This document shows positions 53,974-64,000 of a DNA stretch of 64,000 nt, piece after piece. The first letter of the stretch is position 1. Each line of letters opens with the position of its first letter. The stretch is from Clytia hemisphaerica (taxonomy: Eukaryota > Cnidaria > Hydrozoa > Leptothecata > Clytiidae). Where the stretch lies: positions 2,374,335 to 2,438,334 of the forward strand of contig CACVBU010001102.1 of assembly GCA_902728285.1 (NCBI GenBank), written 5' to 3'. The notes below the pieces were generated by a model, which ran no database searches, had not been told where the DNA came from, and saw only the letters and a list, made by a program, of their open reading frames with translations. The translations under genes were made by a program, and so were the position numbers.

Positions 53974-56900
53974 CTATTCCATAGCCATGTTGTCAACTCC
54001 TTTTTCAACATTTCCTTCAACTTGCAAAGTTTTCTTCATCAAATGTGAGGATGTTGCAACCATCTTTTTCATCAAAATGAAAGCACCTAAGCCGAGAATG
54101 ACAATCACCAAAACAGCAATGACTGAGATTCCTTCTGCTTTTGCCAAAAATCCTTCATCCTTTTGTGCTGATGATTGTTCTAAAATATGAAAAGTATAAA
54201 GGTTTATCTCGCTTATTGCTGCTAAGAGAAGAACACAACGTTGTTTCAACGTTTATCTAATGTTCATAACGTCCATTTAACGTTAGATGAACGTTGAAAC
54301 AACGTTGTGTGTCAGCTGGGTAGCAAATATCAGCCAGTCATGAAATTCGTGTACGATTTGCGATAAGTGAAAATCTACATTATTCTTATTTGTTTATCAA
54401 GGGTTCATCAAAATTGTGAACACGCCATCACGCCATAATGTAATCACGCCTTGACACAGAAAAAAGCCTCAAATCACACCATTACGAACAGCTACTGGGG
54501 ACGACTTTGGAGTAGATTCTGTTGCAAGGTTGACAGTCGAAGACAGTTCTTTTACTAGATAACTCCAGAGCCTTGACTCTAAATTGGGAGAAAAATCATA
54601 ATCGATTCAGTAAGACAAGGACCTAAACCAAAAATTCTGACCTGGATTGTTTGGAAGGTCGATGATAAAAATAGGTTGACTAGAGATTGTTGTTTTCTCA
54701 AGAACCAATGAATCACTGACAGCTCTTCTTTTTCTGTTTGAAGTCTGACCACATCTTTTGCATTCTCCGCTTAAATCGGCAAAATCATCATTTTTACAAA
54801 TCAAAACTTCACATACGATAATGACTGCATTAGAGTTCCCAAAATATCTGAAAGCTAACATTTCCCATGAGAACCGATGGATTGCAGTTTTTGAGGAGGT
54901 GATGGCTGTTGTCTCGTCATCCTCACATCTGAAAGAGACAAGAAATTATTTTGAATGTTGAATGTAAAGTCCATCCGATTGGGTGAGGGCATGACGCTCT
55001 AAATCTACAGGCCTAGCAAGCGTGCAGTGACGCCAATTTTGAGAAGGGTCGAATTTCGAAGTCGTTACATTGAATCGGAGTGAGAAAGTGAAAAAAATAG
55101 CGCAGCGGGAAGTTTTGGCTTCAACATTCTTTAAGAAAGATAATCCCTTCTCTAGAATTTCGGATATGCAGACCAGACCTCTGAAAACCGATTTTCAGGG
55201 AGACTAAAGATATCGACACAAAGTGACTCTATAAGGAAGACCTCTGGAGGAATATTTCTTTTGAATTGACTTATTTTCTACAGACTTTTGAATTAATCAT
55301 TCAAAGGTTACCTTCGTCAATGTAAAAAAGATTCAAACTGTTTTTCATTGCCAGACATTGTATACTATTCAGTACTTTGGAGTTATGCAGAATAACTGCT
55401 CATGTGAAATATCCTTTTGAAATTTCTAACCTGTCTGTAATCAAGTTATATCTTCCAGAACCATCAGCTCTGGTTGCATAACAATCTTGTGGAGAAGTTT
55501 TAACAGCATTTGGAGCATCTACAATATCTAATTGGAATTCCAATGGTTCATTAATTGTCACCATTTGTATTTCTTTGTCATCGCCTGGCTTTGTCACTTT
55601 CATTTTTAACGAAAATTCAGATGTACCGTCTATGAAAAGATAAAGGTTAAATAAAGTAAAAGTAGGGAAAAAAATTCGAAAAATTTACTAAAATAAGAAA
55701 ATTCAAAAGCAATTCTGGATGTAATGTAAAAATTTCTTTCTATTTTAAAAGTATTTTCAAAGTTTTAAGCATGTTTTCCAAGACACTTTTGAAAAGATTA
55801 GTCTTCTTCTTTGAACAGGAATGGTGAAAGCTGTTAAAATCTTCTGTTACGGCAAAGCCTTTAAATGTTCTTATTCTCTTAATATTTTGGCCGTCCAAGC
55901 CATATGTTCTTACATAATGTCCTTCAGGGTCTGTTTCCCCTATACCTAAAGTGAAAATTTTCCATTCTCCCCTTCAGTTTTCCCCACACTGGCTCCCAAA
56001 ATTTTCGAGTCCCCCCCCTCAGATCAACTTCCGGTCAAAACTTTAGTGCCAAAAAGATGTCTAAAAAAATAGCAATGGGCTCAAAATGCGTTCAATTTTG
56101 GATTTCTACTTAAAAATTGCTCAAATTTGATACTTTTTATCACTAATTTTCATATCTGAAAATAGGAAAAAAGTCTTTACTAGAAATCTGCCTCACAGCT
56201 CGTACCCGTCCTGTATATATCAGATTATAAAAAAACAGGATGGGTCTCTAGTAGAAGAGGTAAACTCTAGTGTATAGCATCAATCATTGGGTCCATGGCC
56301 ACCCCCCACTTTTTGGTAGACCATGTCATACGTTTTTAAGAGTTACTATTTTAAGCTGGTTTGAGACCAAATCAAACCACAAAAACTGTTATTCTCCCCA
56401 AATAGATATCGTTTAAGGTGTTTTGAGGGTGTAAAAAGTGAATTCCAAAATGTTGGCCCCCTCACTCAAAATGGCTCGCCGGGGCCCATGTTCTCATCAC
56501 AAGCGACCTGTAAATACAAACAAAATTGAACGTTCAAGTAAAAAGAACGATTCAGTTCTAAGAGTATTGGAATAGACTAGCTCAAGATTGTTCCGGAGCG
56601 TTCACCAGGAGCGCTATGAATATTCAGGAACATATTAAGATTGTTCGCGCATTTCATCTTGCTTGTGATGACACATCTTCAGCTGAAAGTGTTCAGATTT
56701 TAATAGAAGACATGACAATGTATTGCTTACTCAAATACGGGTTTGTTCCAATGTCTTTAACATTAATATTCAATTTTTCGGTGAGTCGTCGATCAAGGGT
56801 GCATTGTACAGAGTATGTTTCCGCAGAATGTCGATAGATTAAATTCGATTCATTCTTTCCATATAAAACGATGATTTGCTTCTCGAAGACAATCTGATCA

Positions 56901-59900
56901 CCCGAATGGTATGCCTCGACGCCACAATCCGTATAATTTGACGTCATCCAAAGACGGCCTGTAAAAAGAGGAAACTTTACAGTGTGTTTGGTAAAATAGT
57001 ATAAGACAAGAGCTATGGGGATTATTATTACAAGCCTTTAAAAATTTCCTTTTGGGTAGTTTTAAAACAAAGTGCATGATTATTCTCAATAATTTTAGAA
57101 GATATTTGATTTTAAAATACCGTAAAGTAGGTTGAGGGCGGAAAGCAATCGGTAGATTTCTTTGTGACGATTCAAAGCTCAGAGAATTTAATCTTATCTT
57201 ATGATTGATAATTTGATAGTAATATCAAGTTAATGCTTTTTTATTTTCAGACATTACATCTATTTAAATCATAAGATTTATAAATCTAAGCTTCTTGTTA
57301 TTTAAAAAGATGTATCCTCGAGATTTAACAAAAGCAAATGCTGTTGTCTAGACAGTGTGCTTTAACACAAATATGATAAACATAGAGGTTACCTCATATA
57401 CCTTTCCTACCCTATTTGAAGCTTTCAACAGTGAAAACCCAAGGTTTCTACTGCCACCTACTTTTAACAAAGATGGCAGATTATTTTGCTTTGCCTGCCA
57501 TTGCATATCTGTGGTCACAATCAATTAATAAAAAATAACAAATACCTCCATAGATATTGTCACTGGAGTTTGCATTAAATGTCCCACACTCGCCAGAGCC
57601 TGCAAATCGTATAGTGTAAGGCTGAGGTTTGACGCTCAAACCCACCAAACTGAATCCAGCGGCAAAGCCATAAGACTCACACTGAAGGTCCATGAATATG
57701 TCTGTAAAAAAATATGGAAATATTGGAAAGTGAGAGTTTTTGGGATTTCCAAAGTCTAATATTATGAAGCAAGTACCTTAAGGGAAGAAATTTTCGCGGG
57801 AATTTAATTTCGCGGTTGGTCAAATTATTTTTTTTCGCAATTTCGCTTCATCAAATTTCGTTCGAATTTAATTAGCCAAGTATTTTTGACCAAAAAGTAT
57901 TATACGAAAAAACCTGTTTTAGGAATGACGAATTTGGGGGAGCAAAAAATAGTTTTCCGGACGATTTTGTTAAATTTCGCGGGCAACTTAATTTCGCGGT
58001 TTAGTCAAAATCCGCGAAACCGCGAAATATTTCGAAAATGGTGAGGAGAAACTATCGAAAATGGTGAGGAGAGCCAAAGACCAGGTGGATAAAGGGGGCG
58101 CTTAACTTACTGGTAAAAATATCGTCGGCAAAAAACTCATGTAAAAATCTCTTGGTAAATAAATCTTTTCCCGCAAATTTCTGTAGGCGACTTAACTTAT
58201 ATTCATATCTTTCTATGGATGAAAATTTTTGTATTTTGCTTCTATAACATCTTTTTCGTTTAAAACTGGATGCTGAAAACTGATGCTTGTTAAATTTCGG
58301 ATTTAAATACCAGCTTCGACAAAAAAAACAGCATAAGTAAAGAATACGACTCTTACCTTTGCAAATAGGTGGCAATATAGCTTCCACAAGAGAATTTAAT
58401 TGATCATTGCCAGATACACTGAAAATATTGAACTTGTCTCCGGCAATCGCTTCTAGCTCTGCTTGAACGACGCCACTTCCTACACCAACCACTAACACTT
58501 TAACAGCTGAATTGAGCAGTTTGCTTGAAGCTTCCTCGACAAAGCTTATATCAGAAGAACTCTTACCATCCGTGAGGACCACAGCAACCTAAAAGGGATA
58601 ATCAGATGGACCCTGAGATATTTGGTATGTTGGTTCCTTCTGTAGTCTTAAGCAAAACTTGTAAATACTTTTCCTAAGACTGCTTGGTCAAAAGATCGGG
58701 ATATTCAAATTGCAAGTTTTTCTTTTGACGTTTAATAAGTAAACAGTGTAGAAATTCAATTATCCTTACACTCCTATAGTCTGGTCGATCGCCATTGAAT
58801 TTATTGAAGACTGTAGTACGTGCTAAATCCAATGCCTGGTTTGTATAGGTGAATCCCTCTAATTTAACAAAAATAATAATCATATACAGTCATGTAGGCA
58901 GTAGCTAGCCAAGGTTCTAAGCTAATACACTAATAGTATGATTTTGACTGAAGATGTAGTTGCAAACAAACTTGGTAATAACATGATCGCCTTTAAAGGG
59001 ACATAACAGTACTTGCGAAATTTGTAAACAAACAAAACAAAAATTAATAAGCGGGTGGGGACGTCTATTCGGGAGCTAAGAGTAGAATCAGTTATTTTAT
59101 CAAAACAATCAGAAACGACAAATTGTCGTTTTGATTGCGAGGGAAAATACAAGAATCTGAATAATATCATCCCGATTTTGCTAGAGCGGAGGAGGTCAAA
59201 AAGTGTGTTTCAGGCGGGGCGATATGGGTCGGGCGGGCGATATGAATCGGGCGGTAGGTTTAGGTTTTAGATAGGTTTTTGGATTTTCAAAATTAAAGAC
59301 TCTAAAAGGCGAAAGATTCACTCGCAAAATATTGAGGAGGTAAAACTACGGAGTTAAATGTTAATCTAAGTTTTAACTACCGCACGCATAAAATTGATAA
59401 AGTTGATAAAGCACATGAGATCCGATGGAAACTGTGTATCATATCAGGAATACGCCTGCTTCACAATCTTTCATATTTATTATTTTTCAATTTAACATAC
59501 TCTAAATACGCCTCTGGACTGTGATTAAAAGATAAAAAAATCATTTAACAAATTAATTTTCTCTTACCTAGATATGGGATAGTTGCTAAATAATTCTTGA
59601 AGCTGGTGAAATCTGTGGACTGGACATCATTGAAGCCGAAATGTGGGAAAGGGAATGTTGAAAATGTCATCAACGAGACTCTTGTATGGTTAGGTCCAAG
59701 TGTGAAATTACTGACTATTTTTTCGACAAAGGCGATTGCTTGTCGATAGCCTGATTCAGTCATTGAAGCCGATTCATCGATGATAAATCCGAGATCGACG
59801 TTACAAGCGGACAGATCTTCAACATCTTGATTGTACACGATTGGCGTGATAGCTATAAGAAGAAAGGATTCAAAAGTTTTAGCTGTTTACGAGAAACCTA

Positions 59901-62439
59901 TTTCATATCAGGTACATATTTTATTTCGGGCCACATGCTTCCTTTTGGTGACTCGAAACGTTTACTTATACAGTGTATCCGAAAAAAACGGACACATTGT
60001 TATATAAAATAAAATACTCAAAACTCACAATCTTAACTGTGCTTAGAATGATTGAAATAATATTAAAATTCTCCGGGACACACTGTATACAAGAATTCCT
60101 GTTTCATATCAGATACATATTATCTCCTCAGGTCATATGTGCAGTAGCGTGGAGATCCATGCTATGATCTCTTATTTTATATACTGATGACGAAATATAT
60201 AGCATGGTTTGGGCTGATAGTTTGAATTTCCCAGATCCTAAAAACATAAACAATCAAATTTTGTTATTTCTTTACTGGTCACACTTTCTTAGAAAAAGCG
60301 CAAGTTCCAAAATTTGGTTTTTATTTTAGTAAGTGAGAACAGCGCTAAATTCGAATTTCCCAATGTAAACTCTTGAGGCAGAACTGCCTCACAGCTTGTA
60401 CCCGTCCTGTATATATCAGATTATAAAAATACAGGACGGCTCTCCTGTCTATATGTGTAGTGACCGAAAATCACTGGAAAAATATAAAGTATGAGTATAT
60501 ATTTTCTTCTGCATCATATCAGTTTGGATCAAGCTGTTTCGCAAAAATAGTGATAAGAATCTGGTCCCAAAAAGCCTGGGAGGCGAGGCAAAATAAAAAC
60601 ATAAGTGTCATAAAAAAGATTTCAAAATACAAGAAAAATTCATTTTTCGTCTAGTTTTGTTTGAGATTTTCCAACTTTACTCTCGTTAATTTGAAACTAT
60701 ATCATTTGAATATTCTTGTACTTCGAACCTCCAGTCTACCCGTGTCCCACTGTAACGTTTTACCCTCGTTTTAGCGCCAAAATTCGTCCCCAGGCCCTAA
60801 AAATGTAGATTACAAATATATCATAATAAAAAAGCCCAAAGGATTCGCCCAAGGACCCAGTGCGCAAATTTCAGTCAAAATTTCAGTCAAATCAGACCAA
60901 TTTTTGAATTCTCCAGCCTGTCCAAAAGTTTTACAATAAAATGCATCTAGAACCCTAAAATTAAAATCTAAAGGTTTTCTTTTCAAATAAGAGTGATATC
61001 GTTTGCTTACTCGTCAATTTTGATTCGCAAGCTTTTTTACATAGAATTGACACGGATGCAGAGCAAGATTGGTCAGAACGAGGAAAAGAAAAACATTGTT
61101 TTGCATATTATCAGCATAATGTAACTATAGCAAGACACTGTCCTGATATGAAATATGTGTCTGATTTATATGAAGCGGAAACACTTATGTTAGAATTACA
61201 ATCTTACAAAATCACTGACTGATGACACACATTCGAAAGATTCGAGTTCGACTGACAGCTGAGAACTAATCTATCACATATCAGAAGTGGGGGCGTACGG
61301 TATTTCGGAAATCAAGGAAAAATTCCTTCGGTATTTCGGAATTCTGAAATTGTTTCGGTATCAGAAATCCATGAATTTTTGCTTCGAAATTTCGGTAGTA
61401 TAAAGTTTTTATCCCCTTTTTTTCGGAATTCATACATGAACAATTAAATTTGATGAAAAATTAGTCAAAACAAGGAAAAATACCCCAAAAAATCGGTATC
61501 GGAATTGCAAGTATTTTTTTACGGAATTTCGGAAAATTGCAAACCCCGTACGCCCCCCTTAGAATAGTTTTATAGCCCTACTCAAGTTTGAACCCAAAAT
61601 TTAGTAAACTCTTCATCTAAGCTATATTCCAATGCCCACCCACTATTTTTATCATAATTCATTAGTGAGGTATAGAATTAGGTCATAAACCGCCAAAACC
61701 GGGACAAAAATGGTGTAGAGATGAAATTTTGCACAGAGGTCCAGGAACATGTCAGGAATCACCAAAAAAAGTACCATCCCCTGGAGGATGGGAACACCCT
61801 CAAATCCATAATGGCGGACATGGTACTTTTTTCTACAACCAACCGTTGGCGAGATTTTAAAATCGAAAAAAAGTGCTGACTCAGCAAAAATAAGCGTTTT
61901 AAACCATTTTAAAATCGTTATATCTCGCCAACGGCTGATCTAAACATATTAGACCATATATTTTTCTGAAAGCCCATGATCAGGGCTACATTATTAGTTC
62001 ATCAACGTTCCAATTTATCCATCTCAGTAAAAATGCTGACGTCATCAAAATCGTCAATTTTTGGACTTTAAAGGTTATATCTCGGGACCACATGGACTAA
62101 ATTTCAAAAGTGACCCCATTTTCTTTATCTACTCATCGAGAGGAATCTTCCTGTCTAGATATTTTTGACATTTGAAAACTATTGAAAATCAGTTATCAAG
62201 GGTTTATTAATTATAGAAAAAAGTACCATGTCCGCTATTATGGATTTAAGCGTGCTCCCATCTTCCTGGGGGTGGGGCTTTTTTTTGGTGATTCCTGACA
62301 TGTTCCTGGACCTCTGTGCAAAATTTCATCTCTACATCATTTTTGTCTGGGTAGTTATGCAATTCTACCTGACTACATAACAAAAAGTAAAAAACAACTT
62401 ACCTAACACAAAGCATAAAGATATAAAAAATACCCCCAT
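53974..62439 (-). CDS. vWA-ZP domain transmembrane glycoprotein, complete
   Basis: Nine exons: 62439-62403, 59852-59568, 58858-58770, 58588-58357, 57701-57546, 56958-56731, 55629-55431, 54928-54642 and 54179-53974. All borders are GT-AG, phases agree, and the total is 1719 nt (572 residues). Layout: signal peptide (MGVFFISLCFVL); vWA domain from about residue 30, with MIDAS DESAS (38-42), GFTYT and LTDGKSSSD; then a ZP domain (about 219-480) with the expected Cys pattern (LQCESYGF, YTDCGVEA, FEKQIIV, VQCTLD, DCYAT, IIVCEVLIC, CKRC). A furin-type RKRR follows, as in ZP precursors, then a TM helix (about 521-541) and a short cytoplasmic tail. ZP proteins polymerise into extracellular matrices after furin release; vWA binds partners through a metal. 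Cnidarian matrix proteins of this layout are known. Introns hold several repeats, including palindromes at 54235-54311, 61286 and 61703. Confidence 0.93.
54235..54311. repeat. Hairpin in the last intron of the vWA-ZP gene
   Basis: CACAACGTTGTTTCAACGTT pairs with AACGTTGAAACAACGTTGTG; the inner ATCTAA/TTAGAT also pairs. Confidence 0.75.
57778..58046. mobile_element. TTTCGCGG-rich repeat, partial
   Basis: TTAAGGGAAGAAATTTTCGC and TTTAATTTCGCGGTT at the left, GCGGGCAACTTAATTTCGCG near the right. Related to 36958-37210 and 46622-46978. Intronic in the vWA-ZP gene. Confidence 0.55.
61003..61231 (+). pseudogene. Exon-like duplicate, copy 2, open frame
   Basis: After TTTTTTACATAG one frame is open for about 62 codons to TGA: IDTDAEQDWSERGKEKHCFA, then HNVTIARHCPDMKYVSDLY. 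It contains two Cys and an N-glycosylation sequon. The inverse partial copy lies at 53629-53795. It sits in intron 1 of the vWA-ZP gene on the opposite strand. No family is recognised. Confidence 0.4.
61286..61561. mobile_element. MITE with GGGGGCGTACGG ends
   Basis: GTGGGGGCGTACGG and CCCCGTACGCCCCCCTT are inverse. The interior is dense in TTTCGGAA words. A lone left-end match lies at 40205 (GGGGGGCGTACGGTCCGG). AGAA may be the flanking duplication. Confidence 0.65.
61703..62347. mobile_element. Snapback element, about 135-bp arms
   Basis: GACAAAAATGGTGTAGAGATG... through CATAATGGCGGACATGGTAC is mirrored at 62213-62347. The loop is non-coding (TATATCTCGCCAACGGCTGA). It ends 56 bp from the first coding exon of the vWA-ZP gene. 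Confidence 0.82.
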
Positions 62440-64000
62440 TTTCTTCTTTCTGTTACTTGGTAAGAAGAGAAACAGAATACTGTACACAAACTTTAAAGTT
62501 TGAGGTTATATATACAAATAACACAACAAAGTCATAGTTATCAAAAATTGTAGTCAAAACAATGGACAGCTCCAGGCTTTTAGGCCTTACTCTTGGTCTA
62601 TAGGCACTGCTATAGGCGGCCACTAGTAACCCCGACCGGGAATTGCTTATTAATAGGTTTAAACATGATAGACAACTTTCACAAAAGATGTTTATCAATA
62701 GAGATTTCAAATTAAAAATGTTTAAAACACAGCTGATTGGCTTAGGTTTCGAAACTCTCTATTGTTTCATTAAAACCTCAGTGCGCATGCGATTTATCCA
62801 AAGAATTTCAATATCTAAAACAAGAGCAGTGCTCGTATCCCAAAGAGTAGGAGTTTTACGCTCGAAACGAAGGAAGATATGACGTAGCCTACAAAAATTG
62901 CAATTGAATATTAAAATAGCATTATTTTTCAGAATACAATAGAAATAGCATCTTAAATAAGATTATATCTTTTAGTATGTCATGTATAAAAGTTGAAATT
63001 GAAAAACATTTTTATTGGAATTTACTTACAGTTGGCACAAAATTTCGGTTTTTACATTTGGAAAAATTGTAGAACAAAAAGATTAATTTAAGAAATGCTC
63101 AAGAAATAAACAACCAAAGTACAAGACCAAGTTTGGAAATGGCTGAAAATGGTATATTTATGGTCAAGTCCATATGACTTGAATATGGACTGCTGGACAA
63201 AGTGTTAATATCTGTCGAAATATAAAACAGCTTACACATATAAGAAGAAACAAATCTCTTGGCTTAAAAATGCAACTTAAATATAAAACTTTTTTGATTT
63301 TTTTAAGATTACAAAAGGTCTCCAAAATAAAGTTGTTTTATGCAAAATATAAAATTAGGAAAATCTCTGTAAATTTGTTGTCGATTTTCTTATAGGTATA
63401 ATGAGATTACTTAAATAGTTCTGCGAGAGAAAACATCCGAATCTTTTTGTCTAACTCATCTCCTCGAGATAACAAAATTGTTGATTGTGGACAAAATTTA
63501 TTGACAAAATGGGCCTAGCCTTGACGCTTATTTAGTAAATTCCCCTTTTTAAGATTCAAAACACTAAAATTGCACACTTTGACTAGTTCTCAGTCCCCTC
63601 GTTGTATTTGGATCAATTTCTAAACATCGGATCTTAAGAGCTGACATCTCAAGGGCGTGGCCTTGATGCTAAATTAGGGAAATTCCCCATTTTTAAGTTT
63701 CAAAGCACTCACTCCTGAACAAACAGATATATTAAATAAATGCCAACGTTTAAGGTCCCCTTTAAGCTAAGGCTACACAACGTAGAGTGTCTCTCCTTAG
63801 CATTTGAATATATCATATTGAAGAGTAAACTCACCCCTGTCTCGTCTATTTAGAGCCACATGCCCTATGCATAAAATAACCATTTCGACGCTCTTGGAGC
63901 TTGGTTATTGTTTCAATCCTTTTGTATTATCAGCATCGAAATAATTAGCAGAGTAAAATATTTTGAAATTGGTTTGAAAAGGCTTTGTATTTCATCATTA
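62440..64000. other. 5' flank of the vWA-ZP gene, nothing recognised
   Basis: AT-rich sequence without convincing exons. A GGCGTGGCCTTGA-like motif recurs (near 63510 and 63655, each followed by TAAATTAGGGAAATTCCCC-like text), suggesting a diverged local duplication of about 140 bp. Confidence 0.3.

Overview
The window is nuclear DNA from an invertebrate animal. It is AT-rich and intron-rich, has few genes and is crowded with mobile elements. A Hedgehog-pathway Dispatched homologue, a vWA-ZP-transmembrane glycoprotein gene and CR1/L2-like LINEs ending in a Cys-Pro-Cys-rich tail fit a cnidarian or another early-branching marine invertebrate. The sequence alone does not fix the species. There is no rRNA, CRISPR array, prokaryotic operon or viral gene.

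Host genes. (1) A Dispatched homologue on the minus strand (586-5717), with four phase-consistent exons from the start codon, runs off the left edge. (2) A vWA-ZP-TM protein on the minus strand (53974-62439) is complete in nine exons; their lengths sum to 573 codons. (3) A 198-codon single-exon Ser-rich protein (42855-43451, plus) is of unknown function. (4) Three weaker, partial multi-exon genes have C-terminal exons that I could chain by splice site and phase: 8670-9035 (plus), 12833-15244 (minus) and 32230-35127 (plus). (5) The terminal coding exon of a minus-strand gene is split by a 6-kb foldback element (36099-42189). Small exons are easy to miss here, so others are probably present.

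Mobile elements make up most of the rest. At 20.3-27.1 kb a degenerate LINE (plus strand, PHD-like finger, RRM-like ORF1, AP endonuclease) carries four insertions, one inside another. They are a TA-flanked MITE, a 530-bp piece inside that MITE, a 1.07-kb element flanked by a 6-bp repeat, and a second LINE on the minus strand with a nearly intact reverse transcriptase. In the endonuclease part, removing the insertions closes the reading frame exactly.

About a dozen short elements flanked by TA share a terminal design (CACG or CATG, then a T-run, then ATAAG plus a family-specific tag). In each of three families the tag is repeated six or seven times through the interior. Three elements with 9-bp target duplications (36172-42134, 42454-42728, 44422-46003) cluster within 10 kb. 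In the two largest the ends are built of tandem repeats, as in foldback or Mutator-like elements. hAT-, piggyBac-, Harbinger- and CACTA-like non-autonomous elements, tRNA-derived SINEs and several snapback palindromes fill other stretches.

The best candidates for something undescribed are the tag-iterating TA elements, the foldback cluster that has broken a coding exon, and the CACTA-like element at 7.0-9.6 kb that contains spliceable host-like exons.
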